From assembly GCF_031877795.1 (NCBI RefSeq), contig NC_133954.1:7717256-7781255 (forward strand): a stretch of 64,000 nt of DNA. Reading direction: 5' to 3'. Positions within the stretch are counted from its first letter, which is position 1; every line of letters starts with the position of its first letter. Below are positions 9,700 through 21,905 of this stretch, piece after piece. The notes below the pieces were generated by a model. It saw only the letters and a list, made by a program, of their open reading frames with translations. It was not told the origin of the DNA and searched no databases. The position numbers and the translations under genes were made by a program. This DNA comes from Strix aluco. Taxonomy: Eukaryota; Chordata; Aves; Strigiformes; Strigidae.

Positions 9700-12600
9700 C
9701 ATCTCGCTCCAGCGCCCCCCCCACCGCTCACTGTCCCCGGGGTGGGTTTGTTAATGATATTGAGGCTCCAGGCAGGTCAGTGGCCAGGGCTGGGATGGGG
9801 TGACCAGACTTCCTCTGGCTGCGTTGGGACAAGGGACAATATCCCACGGCTGCCTGGTGACACCCCCAGGACCTGACACGGAGGAGCCCCCAGCGGGGAG
9901 CACACAGGTGATGCTGTGGTGTCCACAGCTGCCTGCTCCTCTTTGTAAATCAACCCTTGGCAGTAAAAAACCCAACATGTTGATGTCCTTCAGTTCCTAA
10001 AAAGCTCCCTGTGTGCTGCTCTCCCCTGCCCTGGCACTTCCAGCCTCTCGCAGGGCGACTGCCTGGTGTCCTGCCCAGCCCAGACCCCACAGTGATGGAT
10101 GTTGGGAATGTCACAGCCTGTCCCTCATCCCGGCAAGGCCCCGCCTTGGTGTGTCAGCACCAAAAACGCCCTTTGTGGGGCTCACTGGAAGAATGAAGTG
10201 GGCTTTCTGGTGGCGTTGCTAAGGGAGGGTAGCTGGAAACGCCCAGACACACAGTCGCTGGCCCCTGGGGTGGCTCCTGCAGCCAGGATGGAGGAGAAAC
10301 ACCTTCCCTCTCTGCCTTTGTCCACTGCACAGTGGATTTGGCCTCGTGTCCTGCCAGCGCCAGGCATTTCCTCCCCTCTCTGGGCTCTGCAGGTGCTTTT
10401 GGAATTCCCCACAGTGATGCTCGGGTCCAGCCTTTCCCACCACCACGGCCATTTGAGCCCCCCAGCTCCTGACAGCCCCGCGGGCTCTTCCCTTGGGTCA
10501 CATCTCCCTCCCTGGGCAGCAAAGCGCCCGGGGCTGAGCACAGCTCAGCAGGATTTCCTCTTGAAAAGAAAATTATCGACCTCTCGAGGCACACGGGGTC
10601 GGCTGCTCCCAGCCAGCTCGTGCTGCTCCGCCGGGCAGCCGGGAAGGGCGTTAAGGAAAGTCCCTCATTCACATCACGGTTTTGCCTTTCAATAAAATCA
10701 GACCGAAGCCAAAGCTGCCGTTTGTTCTCCGGCACAGAGACGCAGGAACACATGTGCGAACCACATGGCGATGGGTTTGCCGGCCAGAAAGTCGTGCCGG
10801 GGCCAGGTGGGGATGAGGCAGGCTGAGCCCGGGGCAGCGGGGCGCGGGATGCCCACCCGCAGATCGGATGGGCAGGCTGGGAAGGGATAAGCCAAGCATC
10901 CCGCTCTCTTTTTAACACACTGATGAATAGAAACCGGGCAAAGCTGCCTGCGGACATATGGCGGGGCTGGGCACAGCGGGGGGAGCAGCCCGGGTCTCCC
11001 GCAATTAATTTGCCTTTGCCACTCCGCCACAGCAAGTAGCAAACCCAGCTGCTTCCCTTGGCCCCCTTCAATAAATCCCTCCACCCCGCAGAGTTTTGGG
11101 GCTGTGGCCTCCCACCGCGGGATGCACTTGCGGGGACACAGGGCTTGGGGCAAGCGGGGTCCCCGAGCCACCCTCCCTGCCACCACCCCGAGCACAGGTG
11201 CTGCACAACGGCCTGACGCCAGCGTGGGGGTCACCCCGGGAAAAACCCGGTACTGGCGATGTAAAGCCGAGCCCAACAGACAGAAACGGCCGCTCCGCTG
11301 GGCTGCATCTGCACGAGGCTGGGCCGGCAGCCAGCGAAGGTAAGTGAAAACTTCTGCTCCCAGCCTAACCCTCTGCGGCTCCTTTGGTGAAGGGACTTGC
11401 TAGCGCTTTTCATTAAATCCCCACCACCGCTGTTTTTTTCCTGTTCCAGAAAGCTTTTGGCCCTTTCCTGACTCCATGAAATGCCAAAGAGCCTCCTAAA
11501 AGTCTGCTGTCACCTCTTGGAATTAAAACCAAAGGCTCCAGGGGTTTATTTGCTGGGGGAGCATCCTTTAGCCTGCTGATGGAAGAAGGGACCCCTAAGG
11601 TCAGCCAAAAGCTGCATCCACCTACAACCAGCTCCATGTGCCCGAGTGTGGCCAGTCATGCTCCCAGGGTGGCTCGTGGCCATCGAGGAGGCCCAAAACT
11701 GGGTCTCAGTGATGCTGCTGGTCCTGCTCTGCCATGGTGGGACGATGCCGCAGGGGCTGGCACAGCGCGGGCCGCTGGCAGAGCTGCGTTTGCCTTGCTG
11801 AGAGCAGGTTGGTGAGTGGTTTGGCTGCAAGCTGCCAGGCTGTAATATGAAAAGGAACTTTGGGTTTTCTTGTTGGCTCCCAACCTTCCTTCAGGCTGGG
11901 TGGGGGTCACACACGGCGGGGTTTCCCTGCTGGAGGGGCAGCACGGGGCTCCCGGCTGCTTGGCTGTTGGCACCCGGGTGGCACCACTGCCCGCAAGAGG
12001 GACAGCAGCATGCTGGCGTGCCTCTTTGCCCCCAAACAGGGAAGGTTTAATTAGCGAAAGCCCAATTACAGCTCAGTGAAATATTGCCTTAAGCCCCTTT
12101 CAAGGACAGAGCATGGAGCATCCTTGGAGTGACCGTCTCTCCCCCTCGTTATCTCTCTTCAGGCTCATCCAGGTCTTCCCCCAACCACTTCCACAGGCCA
12201 GAGGTGTCCGAGCAAACCCAGGAGACGCTTTTCCCCTCTCCTACCACCCTCGAGGGCTCATCGGAGCCCCAGAATCAGCACAAGTTAAACACTCAGTGTG
12301 AGCTCCTGCCTTCAAACTTTTTATTGATTATACTAAAAAGCGTAGGTAATTACTTTCACAACAAAGACAGTAACGCAGTAATGGTAAGTTATAAATAATG
12401 TTGAATAAATAATACACATAGGGAAAATATCATCCTGGCTGTTCACGGCCAGGGCTGAGAGCTTAAATAAAAAGCTGCAAGGAAAAGCCTGAGGGGAGCA
12501 AAAGGACTCCTGTGACCGTGGGCTGGGACGGTTTTCGGAGCAGGGGATGGCTCCTGGTGCATGACAGAGCCTGGCTGCTCCAGGGGAAGGTGAGGGGGGC

Positions 12601-14730
12601 CCTGCACTGCCCGTGCTGTGCTGGGAAATGTCCCTTTTGAGGGAGAAAGGGAGGAAATTTGGGGTGGAAATCAGGCTCTGGGGTTATTGCTGCTGACTTC
12701 AGTGAGGGGCTTCACCGGGAGCTATTGGAGCTCTCCTTGACGGACAGGCTTAGCAGGGTGGAGAGGAATTCATGGCAATAAGTCACCTTTTAGAAAATTC
12801 ATTATAATTTTTTCAATGGAAGAAGGAAAAAGAGGAGAAAAAAATGGCTTCGTTTGAACTTTCTAGGCCAGATTTGCTGAGAAATTTGCACCTTGGGCCA
12901 CTTGGCAAGAGCCAAGGCCACGTCTGGAGAGCAGGAAGCTGAGGGCTCCGACAGCCCTTGGGCCTCTGGTTCTCCTCACGATCGATGGGATTTAGGTACT
13001 TAAAAGCTTTTAGGGATGGAGGCCAAGGTCGGCTCTCGTGCAGCAGGCGCACAGGCGTGCTCCTCGCTCCCATCCTCTGCTCAGCGCCTCTGCCAGCTCC
13101 AAAACCACCCATTTGTTCTCTGTGATGGAGGGATGGGAGGATCAGCTCCACCTTGAACCGCAATTTAAAAACTGCCGAGCATCTTCCCCGGATGAAGCAT
13201 AGTAAATGCCGGGCGGCTCCGGGCTCTCCGGCAGAATTTTACCATTCAGGGGAAAACTTCTCTCTTGATTTAGACAGCTGGGGAGGGACCGCTGTTAATA
13301 CCTCCCCCTTTTCCCTTACTCGAGGCTTGTGGCTGCTCATCCTGTCTGTGCTGTGCTCCGGGTGCGTGCAGCCTGCGAGAAACGGGGAGTGCTCTGAAAA
13401 ATCAGTGTCCGTGCTCAGCAGGGAGTTACTCTCGTGGGGACAGGGCTTGGCCAGACCACGGCACCCAAACCAGGGGGTTCAGATGTTGCCCTCCTGGCTC
13501 GGGATGGGAGGTGACATCCTTCCAGCACAGCCTGGGCCAGGGTGAAACAGCAGCCCCAGTCCTTTGTAGGTACTGGGACGGACACAACCCACTGGTGTCA
13601 GCGATGCCGCTGCAGGTGGATCGGGGAAGGATGAATTGTCAGCGTTGAGGATGTGGTGGGGTCGACCAAAGGACTCCAGGACATGTGGGTGGGTGGCCGG
13701 CTGGGTGCTGCCCAAATTGGGGCCACAGGGCCAGCCCGGTGCTGTCTGGGGGCTCCTGAGCAGAGGTTTCACTGGGGTTTTAGCCCTCAGATACCCTTGA
13801 GGTGTGGATGTGAAATCACTGCTGGGCACCTACCTGGGGTACCCCAAAGCACCCCAAAAGCACAGCTCCGGGGTAGGAAGGATCCAGCATTCCTCAAACT
13901 CACCAAAAACCCAATTATTTCCATTACTATCAAAACGTCCCAATCTGGCTTCAATTACACTCCTTGATTTCCATGCCTGTAATTTCTCCTAATGACTCTC
14001 TCCATCTCCCCCCACTCCTTTTTTCACTTGCTAATCCCCAGCCCCACGGCTCCCAGCCTCCCTCCCTTTCCTTTTTTCTTTCTTTAACTGTCTTTCCAGC
14101 GTGATCCATCACCCTGACTGCAGCAGGGGGGATTCGTGGTAGCGGCTGAGATGAATCTCTGGTTCCTTATAAGGACCGACTGAAGGAATCTCCGGCGAGC
14201 GGAGACCACAATGTCCAGGAAACTCAATCCCTCCTCGGGATGGAGCCACGGCAAAATCCTGAGACAGTAAAAATAGACCGTGGTTTCCCTCCCTGAGAAA
14301 GAAGGAAAATTTTGCACAATTTAAAATAACACTGGCAGGGCCAGGCAGGGGGGAGAAAATCGCTCCTCGTGGCACATATAATAAAGGACATAAATATGTC
14401 TGCAGCAGCAACATTATCAATATTTTTCTGCTTAAGGTATTGATTGATTCCACATGCCAGGGGCAGGGCTGGCTTTCTTCTCACCAGCCCGGCTTTTGGG
14501 AACTGATTGATTCAGCTTTGTTGCTGATGGATCAAGAATTCTGCTGTTGGGAGGAAATGAATGTCAAATCTGTCATGGCATCGATAAGGGTGGAGCAAGG
14601 CAGGCAGTGCGGGCTGGAGCAGGACTGGGCGGGTATTTTTTTCCCTTGACTCATAGCTGAGATTTTGCTGGTTTTATTTTTATTTTGGGAGTGACATTTA
14701 TTTTAATTGTTTCAATGCTTAGCCAGTTGT
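9700..14730. other. NGFR-PHB1 intergenic interval, part 1: no gene seen
   Basis: GC-rich unique sequence. Long open frames on the minus strand (e.g. 10154-11206) have no recognisable domain and look like chance frames in GC-rich DNA. AT-rich patches at about 10975-11080, 12045-12110 and 12300-12480 (several TAATTA/ATTAAT cores, and AATAAA words on both strands) are the only composition anomalies. Confidence 0.7.
12300..12480. other. AT-rich patch with AATAAA words on both strands
   Basis: About 180 AT-rich bases holding GTAGGTAATTAC, ATAAATAATGTTG and AATAAATAATACAC in a GC-rich interval. On the minus strand TCAATAAAAAG at about 12315 resembles a polyadenylation signal, but no exon leads to it. 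It could be a conserved non-coding element or the 3' end of a non-coding RNA; neither is shown. Confidence 0.25.
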
Positions 14731-14731
14731 G

Positions 14732-14846
14732 GAATAGAATAGAATAGAATAGAATAGAATAGAATAGAATAGAATAGAATAGAATAGAATAGAATAGAAT
14801 AGAATAGAATAGAATAGAATAGAATAGAATAGAATAGAATAGAATA
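14732..14846. repeat. (GAATA)23 pentanucleotide satellite
   Basis: One hundred and fifteen bases of perfect GAATA units (AGAAT phase), running straight into a CR1-type 3' end at 14847. On the minus strand this reads as repeats of ATTCT, echoing the ATTCTATG-type tail of avian CR1, so it probably arose by expansion of that tail. Confidence 0.97.
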
Positions 14847-14905
14847 TTTCAGGGAAGGGACCTACAACCATCATCTAGTCCAACTATGGGATGCTCTCCC
14901 AGTTG
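14847..14905 (-). mobile_element. CR1-like 3' end fragment
   Basis: The words AGGGACCTACAACCATCATC and TAGTCCAACTA are the reverse complement of the familiar avian retroelement 3' end that reads GTTGGACTAGATG...TAGGTCCC. Only the last ~60 bases are present, a heavily 5'-truncated copy. The subfamily cannot be assigned by eye. Confidence 0.65.
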
Positions 14906-16929
14906 GTTTTCAGAGTGTGCGTAGCCCAGACAAGATCCAGCAGGGTTTTTTGCCTCCTTCTTCCCTTCTCCCAGCACCTGACCCCCACCAAGCAGGGATG
15001 CTATTAGTGATTGTGCTAGAACTATCACCTGCTAACTCTGCCGTGCCTCAGTTTCCCCACGTGTAAAGCAGGGAAGCTGCTCCCTGCCTCTCTCACTCAT
15101 ATCTGGAAAGATAAGCTGTTTATTTGCCAAGTGCTCAGAGATGCTGGGACTCTATTTATTAATTGGTGAAACTGGAACTGTTGGTTTGCAGATCAGGGTG
15201 TTTTCTGTTCTGCTCAGGGCTGTTTTCAGGCTCCCTACGGGCGCATCGACAGGTCGCTGTGAGGACGGGGACATCCAGCCATCCCGGCCGACTAACGCAG
15301 CCCCAGGAGGTTGCTCAGCGTTGCTGGAGCTGGACGAGCATCCACAGGGCATCCGCTCTCCTCCCCAGCCCAACTTCAGAAAACCCAGAGGCAGCAAAGC
15401 TTTGCCCCTGCTCCCGCCTGCTCCTGGCTCTCAGGAAACAGCCAAGGCGCCTATCTAGGGAAGAGATTCCTCTCTTTGCTCCCCAAAACCTTTGCTACCA
15501 GACTCATGAACGCATCGCCCGCCGTCCCACCCACCTGCACATTTGCACCGGCCGCTTCCCGCGGCTTGGCCCCATCCCGACCCTCTTCCGACAGCAAGAT
15601 CCATCGCTGCGACCGCCCCGCTGCCCATCACTCATCCTGCCTCCCTGGGGCACTGGCCCTAAAGGTTTCAGGTCTTTAAATCACCTTCAGTTCCCCCTTT
15701 CAGGCATGTCTGGCAGCGAGCAAAGGCAGGGGGTGGCTGATTTGGGGCAGGAAGAAAGGGGCAGGGGCTGGGGAGGGGGGTCCGAGCCGCTTCCTGGAGC
15801 ATGACGAGGTTTCTACGAGGCTGGTCCAGGGAAGAGCAGCTCCGGCAGTGCCGGGGTGAGGGGGTGAGCCAGCCTGATGGTTGCAATCTGCCGGGGATGT
15901 GCAGAACAGCTGCAACACTCCAGCCCCATTTATTTTCCTTCTGCCCAGGGGTCCCCTGAGTCCCCTCTTTGGTTTTGTTCTTGCTGAAGTCGCTGGTGAA
16001 ACCTTCATCGGCCGCTGAGCAGAGCTGGACAGAATCAAATACCCTTCCCACACCTTCCTCCATCCCATCCCCACTGAGACCCCGGTGCCCCCCAACACCA
16101 TCCAGCCCAGCCCAACCCAGCACCCGTTCCCTGCTTGGAAAAAGGAAACGATGAATCCCTCCTCCCGAGGCTGAATTCTCCTCAAAGATATCTCTGATAT
16201 CTCCTCAAAGCCAGGTAATAAATGGGGTAATAAACTCGACCAGATTACAGCTTCCTAACGAACTGGGGCCTCTCCTCGCAGTGACTGTCCATCCCAGCAG
16301 CTGAAGCCCTTTGGTGCTGGACGGTGCCCTGCTCCCATGGATGTGGGGTAAACCTGAGCAGAGGGAGCTCAAATATAATCCCCTTTTCTCCTTTTATATA
16401 CCCAAATCACACAGTCTGCGAGAGCGGAAGGAGAGAGCAGGGTACTGCGGTGTCAGAGGGCTCCTTTCTCCTCTGCTTTTGATTAAAATGCAAAACATTT
16501 TGGAGCACTTAGGGGGAAACAAAGAGATCCAGAGAGCTGCCTTTGTTTTCTGGGATAATGATGCTGTTGAAGATGTCAGCTAACGGGGGTCTCGAGTGAC
16601 CCCCAACGGCCCCATTCCTCAGATCACCATGTGGTTCCTCCAGCCCTGTCTCCCTGATGGATGGTCCTTTCCCGTCACATTTAACAAGGGCAAAAGGTGT
16701 TGCCTGCACCTCCCCCCCCGGGATTTGGGGTGATTTTGGGCTTTCCCTGCCTGGGCCGGGCCAGGGGATGCTCCTCCACCCCACAGGGTGAGGACAGGGC
16801 GGTGCAGCTCTGACCGCTGGGTCTCTACAGCCCAAACCTTCACTTTCATCAAGGGATACAGTTTTTTGGGAGCTGTCTGGCCACGTTTCCCTCCTCCCTG
16901 CTCCAGTCCATGCTCGTCCCAACAGATCC
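14906..16929. other. NGFR-PHB1 intergenic interval, part 2: no gene seen
   Basis: Apart from the MIR-like fossil, this is unique sequence without convincing exons. An AT-richer patch near 16340-16570 is unremarkable. Confidence 0.65.
15043..15150. mobile_element. Ancient MIR-like SINE fossil (amniote MIR type)
   Basis: GTGCCTCAGTTTCCCCAC followed by GTGTAAAGCAGGGAAGC, and about 80 bases later CCAAGTGCTCAGAGATGCTG, follow the order of the MIR core (TGCCTCAGTTTCC...TGTAAAATGGGG) and of the amniote MIR 3' part (AAGCGCTTTGAGATCC). This resemblance is from memory; the spacing fits a full 3' portion. Confidence 0.55.
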
Positions 16930-16979
16930 CATCCATCCATCCATCCATCCATCCATCCATCCATCCATCCATCCATCCA
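16930..16979. repeat. (CATC)n tetranucleotide microsatellite
   Basis: Fifty bases of perfect CATC/ATCC units (twelve and a half copies). Read on the minus strand in frame it gives a repeating Trp-Met-Asp-Gly peptide, which is an artefact of the repeat and not a protein. Confidence 0.97.
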
Positions 16980-19902
16980 GTCTGATGCTCTCCAGCATCC
17001 AACGCTTTCCTCCTGTACCCACCTGGTGCTCCCCCGGTTCAGAGGGGGATTTGACCCTGGCAGAGCTGCCAAATTGGGCTCCTGCAGATACCAAAAGGGA
17101 GAAAAGGGAAGGAGAGGAGGCCAGGATTGCAAATAAAGCCCAAGCTGCCACTCAGAGATACTGTCCCTATGGCAACTGCTTCCAGCGCCCCGGCTGCAGC
17201 ATTCTCTCCTTTTCATCTCCTTCTCTGCGCATCTGTGCACAAAAGCGGGACAGGAAACCTCCTGGGGAGGGTGGAGAGGGGCTGGAGATCAGGTGTTGTC
17301 AGAGGGCTGTGAAGAGAGGTGGGAAATCGGGGGGTTTCTGCCCAGAGAGCCGTGGGGAGCCAGCCTGGGGGGCAGCGGAGCCGTGAGTCCCCACTGCAGC
17401 CCCATGTGCTGCTCTGGGAGATGCTGGATGGCCAAACCCCAGACGCTTCCTTCCACCTCCCCTCTGCCATCCCCAGGAGGTGGTTTGGGGACAACCTGGG
17501 TTTAAGCCTTTGTGTCACCAGATAGAGACCCTTAATTTTTCCCCAAATTTCCCATTTCTACAAAATTTAACATCTGGGAGGATGCTGGGGACCATCACAG
17601 TCCAGCTGAGGACCCCAGCAATGGCTGGGTACCCGGAGATGGGAAGCCCTGCAGGGTTTGAGCCCAGCTGGATTGAATTAAAGACTTTTAAGGTGGATGG
17701 GAGACAGGAGATGATGCTGGGAGGGCAAAGGTGTTGTGCCTGATATAAAAGCAAAACTTTTCTGAGTGTCATTGGGAAGTTGTTCCAGAAAAACTACAAG
17801 CTCGTCACTCTACCCTTCTAAAAGTGGTGAAGGTTGGAGCTTCAGAGCTGTGGTGGATCCTTCCCGGAGCTTGGCTGGATGCATTAACCAGCAGCAATGT
17901 GGTTGGGAGAAATGCATTTCCATCCATCTCCCCACAGGAGAGCGGCTCCGACCTGCGCCCGGCAGCGAAGTGCTCATCAAGGTGAAGCTCCTGGGAACGT
18001 AATGGGGAGAGGGGGCTTCTCTGCGCCTTCCAGGCTCATTAATATTCCTGCAGGGAATAAATTGTCAAGGAGAATTACTGCTCTGTGCCAAGGGAGGGAG
18101 TGGGCTGTGGGTGAAGGACGTGGGCAAGCGCATCTGCTCTCCCCCGGGGAATCCTTCCCTGTGGTGAGAGGGTGAAGCCGGAGCCATCGGCCCTGGGGAA
18201 ATGCCAGGCTGGGGTGGGGTCTGACTTCTTCCACAAGCAAAACAGGTGCTTGAGGCTTCCTGTATCCCATCCATATGGGATCTGGCAGAAATGAGCCTGG
18301 AGATGAGGAAGGCACGTGCTGAAGGCTGAGCCGCAGCTGGTGAGCACAGTGTGCTGGTGTGAGACTGGGCTGACTGGGATGGAGGCTCTCGTCCCCGTTA
18401 GGCTGAGCCTGGGGGGGCTCCAGACCGGGTGTTCGGTGCGATGGCCACCTCCCCCCCGTGTCCCTGAAGCCTCTTCCCAGCAACCGTGATTGAATCAGAA
18501 GGGAGCTAATTTCCCAGTCTGCTGAGATGATGAGGTAAACTAATTGATGCCTTCATTCCCTATGCAAATCAGCCAGCCGCTGGCCCTCACAACAAAGCCC
18601 AGAGCATCTGCAGGAGCGGGCTGACAGGGGGGCTGGGAGCTGCCCGGCTCCCCCATTTTGGGTGGGAGCTGCCAGGCTTTGTGCACTGACTTCTGCTAAC
18701 CCAGCACTGCTGGATCTATAGCATCCATACGTGCCCCTGGTGCCTACAGCTCTGTCCCCTCCCAACATCTTGCCCTGCCTGTACCCAGCCCAGCTCCTGC
18801 CCCTTCAGTTCAATCCACTCAATTATAGTGTTTGTGTTTTGGTTTTTTTTTTTTTAATTAACTGTTTCCCAGTGGGTTACAGCAGGTTTAGTGGCTGTTT
18901 GCTGGGGAGTTGGCTGCCCGTATAGAGCAGAGCCAAGGAGGGAGAGGAAGGAAACCGTCCGCTGCAAACATCTTGTGCTCTGGAAATCAGGTGAGAGCTT
19001 TATAAAGGTCAGATAAATGAAGATCAATTGGATAAGGGTAATCTGATTGGGATGAGCAGCGCTGTCTCCGCGGGGAAGCAGGCCTTTCAGACCTGCTGGA
19101 ATTCTCCAAGTAAGTAAACAATGCTGAGGACAAGGAGGAAATTGGTAAAGGTAATTTTATTCTGGCTTCTAGAAGGGTTTTAATGAGGTTCATAACATGA
19201 CAGCAATAAGGAAACGCAGCTGGCATTTGCACCAGCAGGCTGGGCAAGCCAGGGAGCAGAAAATCCACCTGGGAGAAACAACGTGTGTTTTGGGGTGAGC
19301 ATCCCCTGGGTGTGCTTGGTGGGTGTGGCGTGGCCAAGGAAAGCTGCTCCAGGATCCTTTAAAAGGGGCTGCAGCTCGGGATGCACGTGGTGGTGGATCC
19401 CTGCAACCCCTCGAGGTCTGCACCCAGGTTTGGTGACCTGGAGAGGTCCTGTGCTGGGCTGGCAAGGGCTCTGCCAGCACCGTGGGATGGGGAAATGTGG
19501 GTGCAGGAGGCTTTAATGTCTTTATAAATCACGGGTGGTTTGCTCCAAGGTCTCCAAGAGCTGCACCAGCCCCGTCCTTCGGAGGAGCAGCAGCGGGATG
19601 CCCAGGCTGCGAGGCCGAGCCTTCAGACTCCCCAGGGACACGCGAGACATGCTGAAAGCAAACAAACCATTATCTGCCGTTCCTGTCGCCAAAAGCCTTC
19701 TCCTGCCTCCGCTCAGCCGCACGCAAACAGCCCAACAAACAAACACGTGCGTGCAGGGAGGGAGCCAGGGGCTGGCGGTGCCGCCATCCCCGCGACTGCC
19801 TTGGTTGGGAGTTTTGGCTGAATTTCTGTTGGAATCGGCTGAGCCGAGCACGGGAAAGCTGGGAGGTTTGGGGAAAGGCTCTTGAAGTTGGCAGGATGGA
19901 GT

Positions 19903-19949
19903 GGAGGAGGAGGAGGAGGAGGAGGAGGAGGAGGAGGAGGAGGAGGAGG
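19903..19949. repeat. (GGA)n microsatellite
   Basis: Forty-seven bases of GGA units. On the minus strand one frame gives a poly-leucine run that mimics a signal peptide; this is a repeat artefact. Confidence 0.96.
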
Positions 19950-20389
19950 CTGCGATGCTCAGTGTGCAGCACAGGGGGTGAGCTCGGGGGCTGGGTTTTC
20001 AGCTGAGATGTAGGTCAGAGCCGGGGATGCGCATCCCGCCGTGCAGATGCGAGGAGTTAAACCAAGCCCCTGTTTCACCTCCTGTGCTGAGCAGAGGGTG
20101 GTAAGAGCAGCTCAGGGTGGCTTTTCCTTCACCCACCTCCCTCCCCATCCCCTGGGATGGGAAGGGACAGGGGACCCATTTGCCACCGCTCTGGGGGTAC
20201 TGGTGGCTGGCTGAGCCCCCAGCCCCCTCCAGCCCACCCCCAGCAGGGCTGGGGGCCACAAACCCCCTTATTTTGCCCTCTGGGTCCTTCTGGCAGCCCT
20301 GGCTGGGGAAGGGATGGACGTGGCAGCCCTGGCTGAAACCTGAGCTGCGGCCACTGGCAGTGACTGATCGGCTGGGGGCTGGCTGCTGC

Positions 20390-20600
20390 TTTTGAAAATC
20401 TCCTTGTTTTAAAAGCATTACGGCTCCCTGGCTAATAAAGCGAGGGATTTGCTGAAGCCGCTTGAGGTCCCATTTTCTCTGGAACCCATTTCCATGGCAT
20501 GAATCACCGAGTGGAATGAACTCAATTAGTTCAGACAGAGGCAGGAGATAAATCAGGGTCCCATTAGGAAACCCTGAGGTTAATTTACAGCCTCGAGCAG
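20390..20600. promoter_or_regulatory. Candidate conserved non-coding patch
   Basis: About 200 bases of balanced composition inside GC-rich DNA, with CTGGCTAATAAAGC, AACTCAATTAGTTCAGAC, GATAAATCAGGG and CCCATTAGG words. The inverted pair AACTCAATTAGTT is partly palindromic, as for dimeric homeodomain sites. This is inference only. Confidence 0.2.
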
Positions 20601-21650
20601 CACTGGCTGTCTCCCTTCTCTCCCCATATGCAACCTGCTCCAGAGCAAGCCGAGAAGCAGGGTGGGATCACTGTTATCTTTCCCCGCCGTGCAAGATGCA
20701 CCGGAGTTATTCAACCAGCTCTCAGACCTCGCCTTGACCAGATGACCCAGATCCAGAGCAGTTTTCCTCACAGGGAGCCTCATTCACCCGTTTGCTCATT
20801 CAGCCACTGCACGTTTCCTGAGAAGGGATGCCTGGAAGAACACTGTAGCCTTCCAGGAAATGTGGGCTGGACCTTCCATTGCGGTGACCCGTAGTCTGGA
20901 TGCTGGAGGTTTTGCCCTGTTAAATCCTTGTGTAGGTGATGAGCTCTTGGGCCGCATCCTGCTTCCCCTGCTTGCAACCTCAGGGGTGCTTGTTGGGTGA
21001 TGGGATCCCTGTTAGCAGCAGAGGTGCTGCTGGGTGCTCTCCCTGAGCACCCACCGATGGAAGCAGAGCTCCAGGAGTGGGGAGATGAACCTGCATTTGG
21101 TGTCTCTGACTGGTCTTTCAAGGCTTGAATTTACGGCGAGGTTGCTGGGTGCTCAGTGTGTGCTCTGGAAGCTGCATCTCTACCCTGGGCATCAGACCGA
21201 GATGCTTCTATGAATAATGTAGCTGCTCTGGTCTCCTTCCAGTCAATGGAGAGGGACAGGAATCTTCCGGGGACAATTTATATCTTAGACGGGCTGAATC
21301 ATTGCCAAGGAAGAAAGAGGCATCTTAAGGCAGACAACAACTCAGGGCAGCTCAGGAGGAGGATTTGTCTTTGTGCACACACCCAACTTCACTCACAGGA
21401 TTATCCAGGGCACAGAGGATGCCAGAAGCCTGCCCTTTGCTGAATGAGCCAATGGAAAGCCCTTGAAAAAGTCCCTGGCCAGCTCAGGATGCTTGAGTCC
21501 TGGACCTGAGCTTCTCCACGAGTGGTTTCCCTGGAGCAAAGGGCTGCCTGCGAGGGTCCTGGGGAAGAGCGGCTCCTTCCACACTTGTTTTCACCAGGAA
21601 GGTGCTTGGGTGTCCTGCCAGAGCATCCCTGCTGATGGGGCAGGGCATTC

Positions 21651-21905
21651 ACAGAATCATTCAGGTTGGAAAAGACACTCGGGATCATCGAGTCCAACCC
21701 TCAGCCCGACTCTACAAAGTTCTCCCCTACCCCACGTCCCCCAACAGCTCATCCAAACGACCCTTAAACACACCCAGGGATGGGGACTCCACCCCCTCCC
21801 TGGGCAGCCTATTCCACTCTCTGACCACTCTTTCTGTGAAACATTTTTCCCTAATGTCCAGTCTAAACCTCCCCTGTTGGAGTTTAAAGCCATTAAAACC
21901 TTGAG
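21651..21905 (-). mobile_element. CR1 LINE 3' fragment (minus orientation)
   Basis: The plus strand begins ACAGAATCATTCAGGTTGG, then AAAGAC and GAGTCCAACC, the reverse complement of the CR1 3' end. On the minus strand about 50 residues of the CR1 ORF2 C-terminus are readable, including QQGRFRLDI, FTERVVREWNRLPREG and ESPSLGVFK, where the family typically has RRGRFRLDIRKKFFTERVV and similar. It is 5'-truncated with no intact reverse transcriptase. Confidence 0.92.

Larger units (their letters stand above)
16980..21650. other. NGFR-PHB1 intergenic interval, part 3: no gene seen
   Basis: There is no recognisable exon. Patches richer in A/T with TTAATT- and ATTAG-type cores lie at about 18485-18560, 18990-19180 and 20390-20600 and could be enhancers. 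A T13-type run sits near 18842. Confidence 0.65.

Noticed and set aside
10154-11206. A 350-codon minus-strand open frame
   Set aside because: It has no recognisable domain, signal or compositional bias of a protein. It is in GC-rich DNA where stop codons are rare and overlaps equally open frames, with no splice or promoter context.
14732-14846. Regular short repeats considered as a CRISPR-like array
   Set aside because: The units are contiguous 5-mers with no spacers, in a vertebrate genome. It is a simple satellite.
16509-17240. Frame with a repeated Trp-Met-Asp-Gly motif
   Set aside because: It is produced entirely by the (CATC)n microsatellite read on the minus strand.
19670-19972. Poly-leucine N-terminus on the minus strand resembling a signal peptide
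   Set aside because: It is encoded by the (GGA)n microsatellite.
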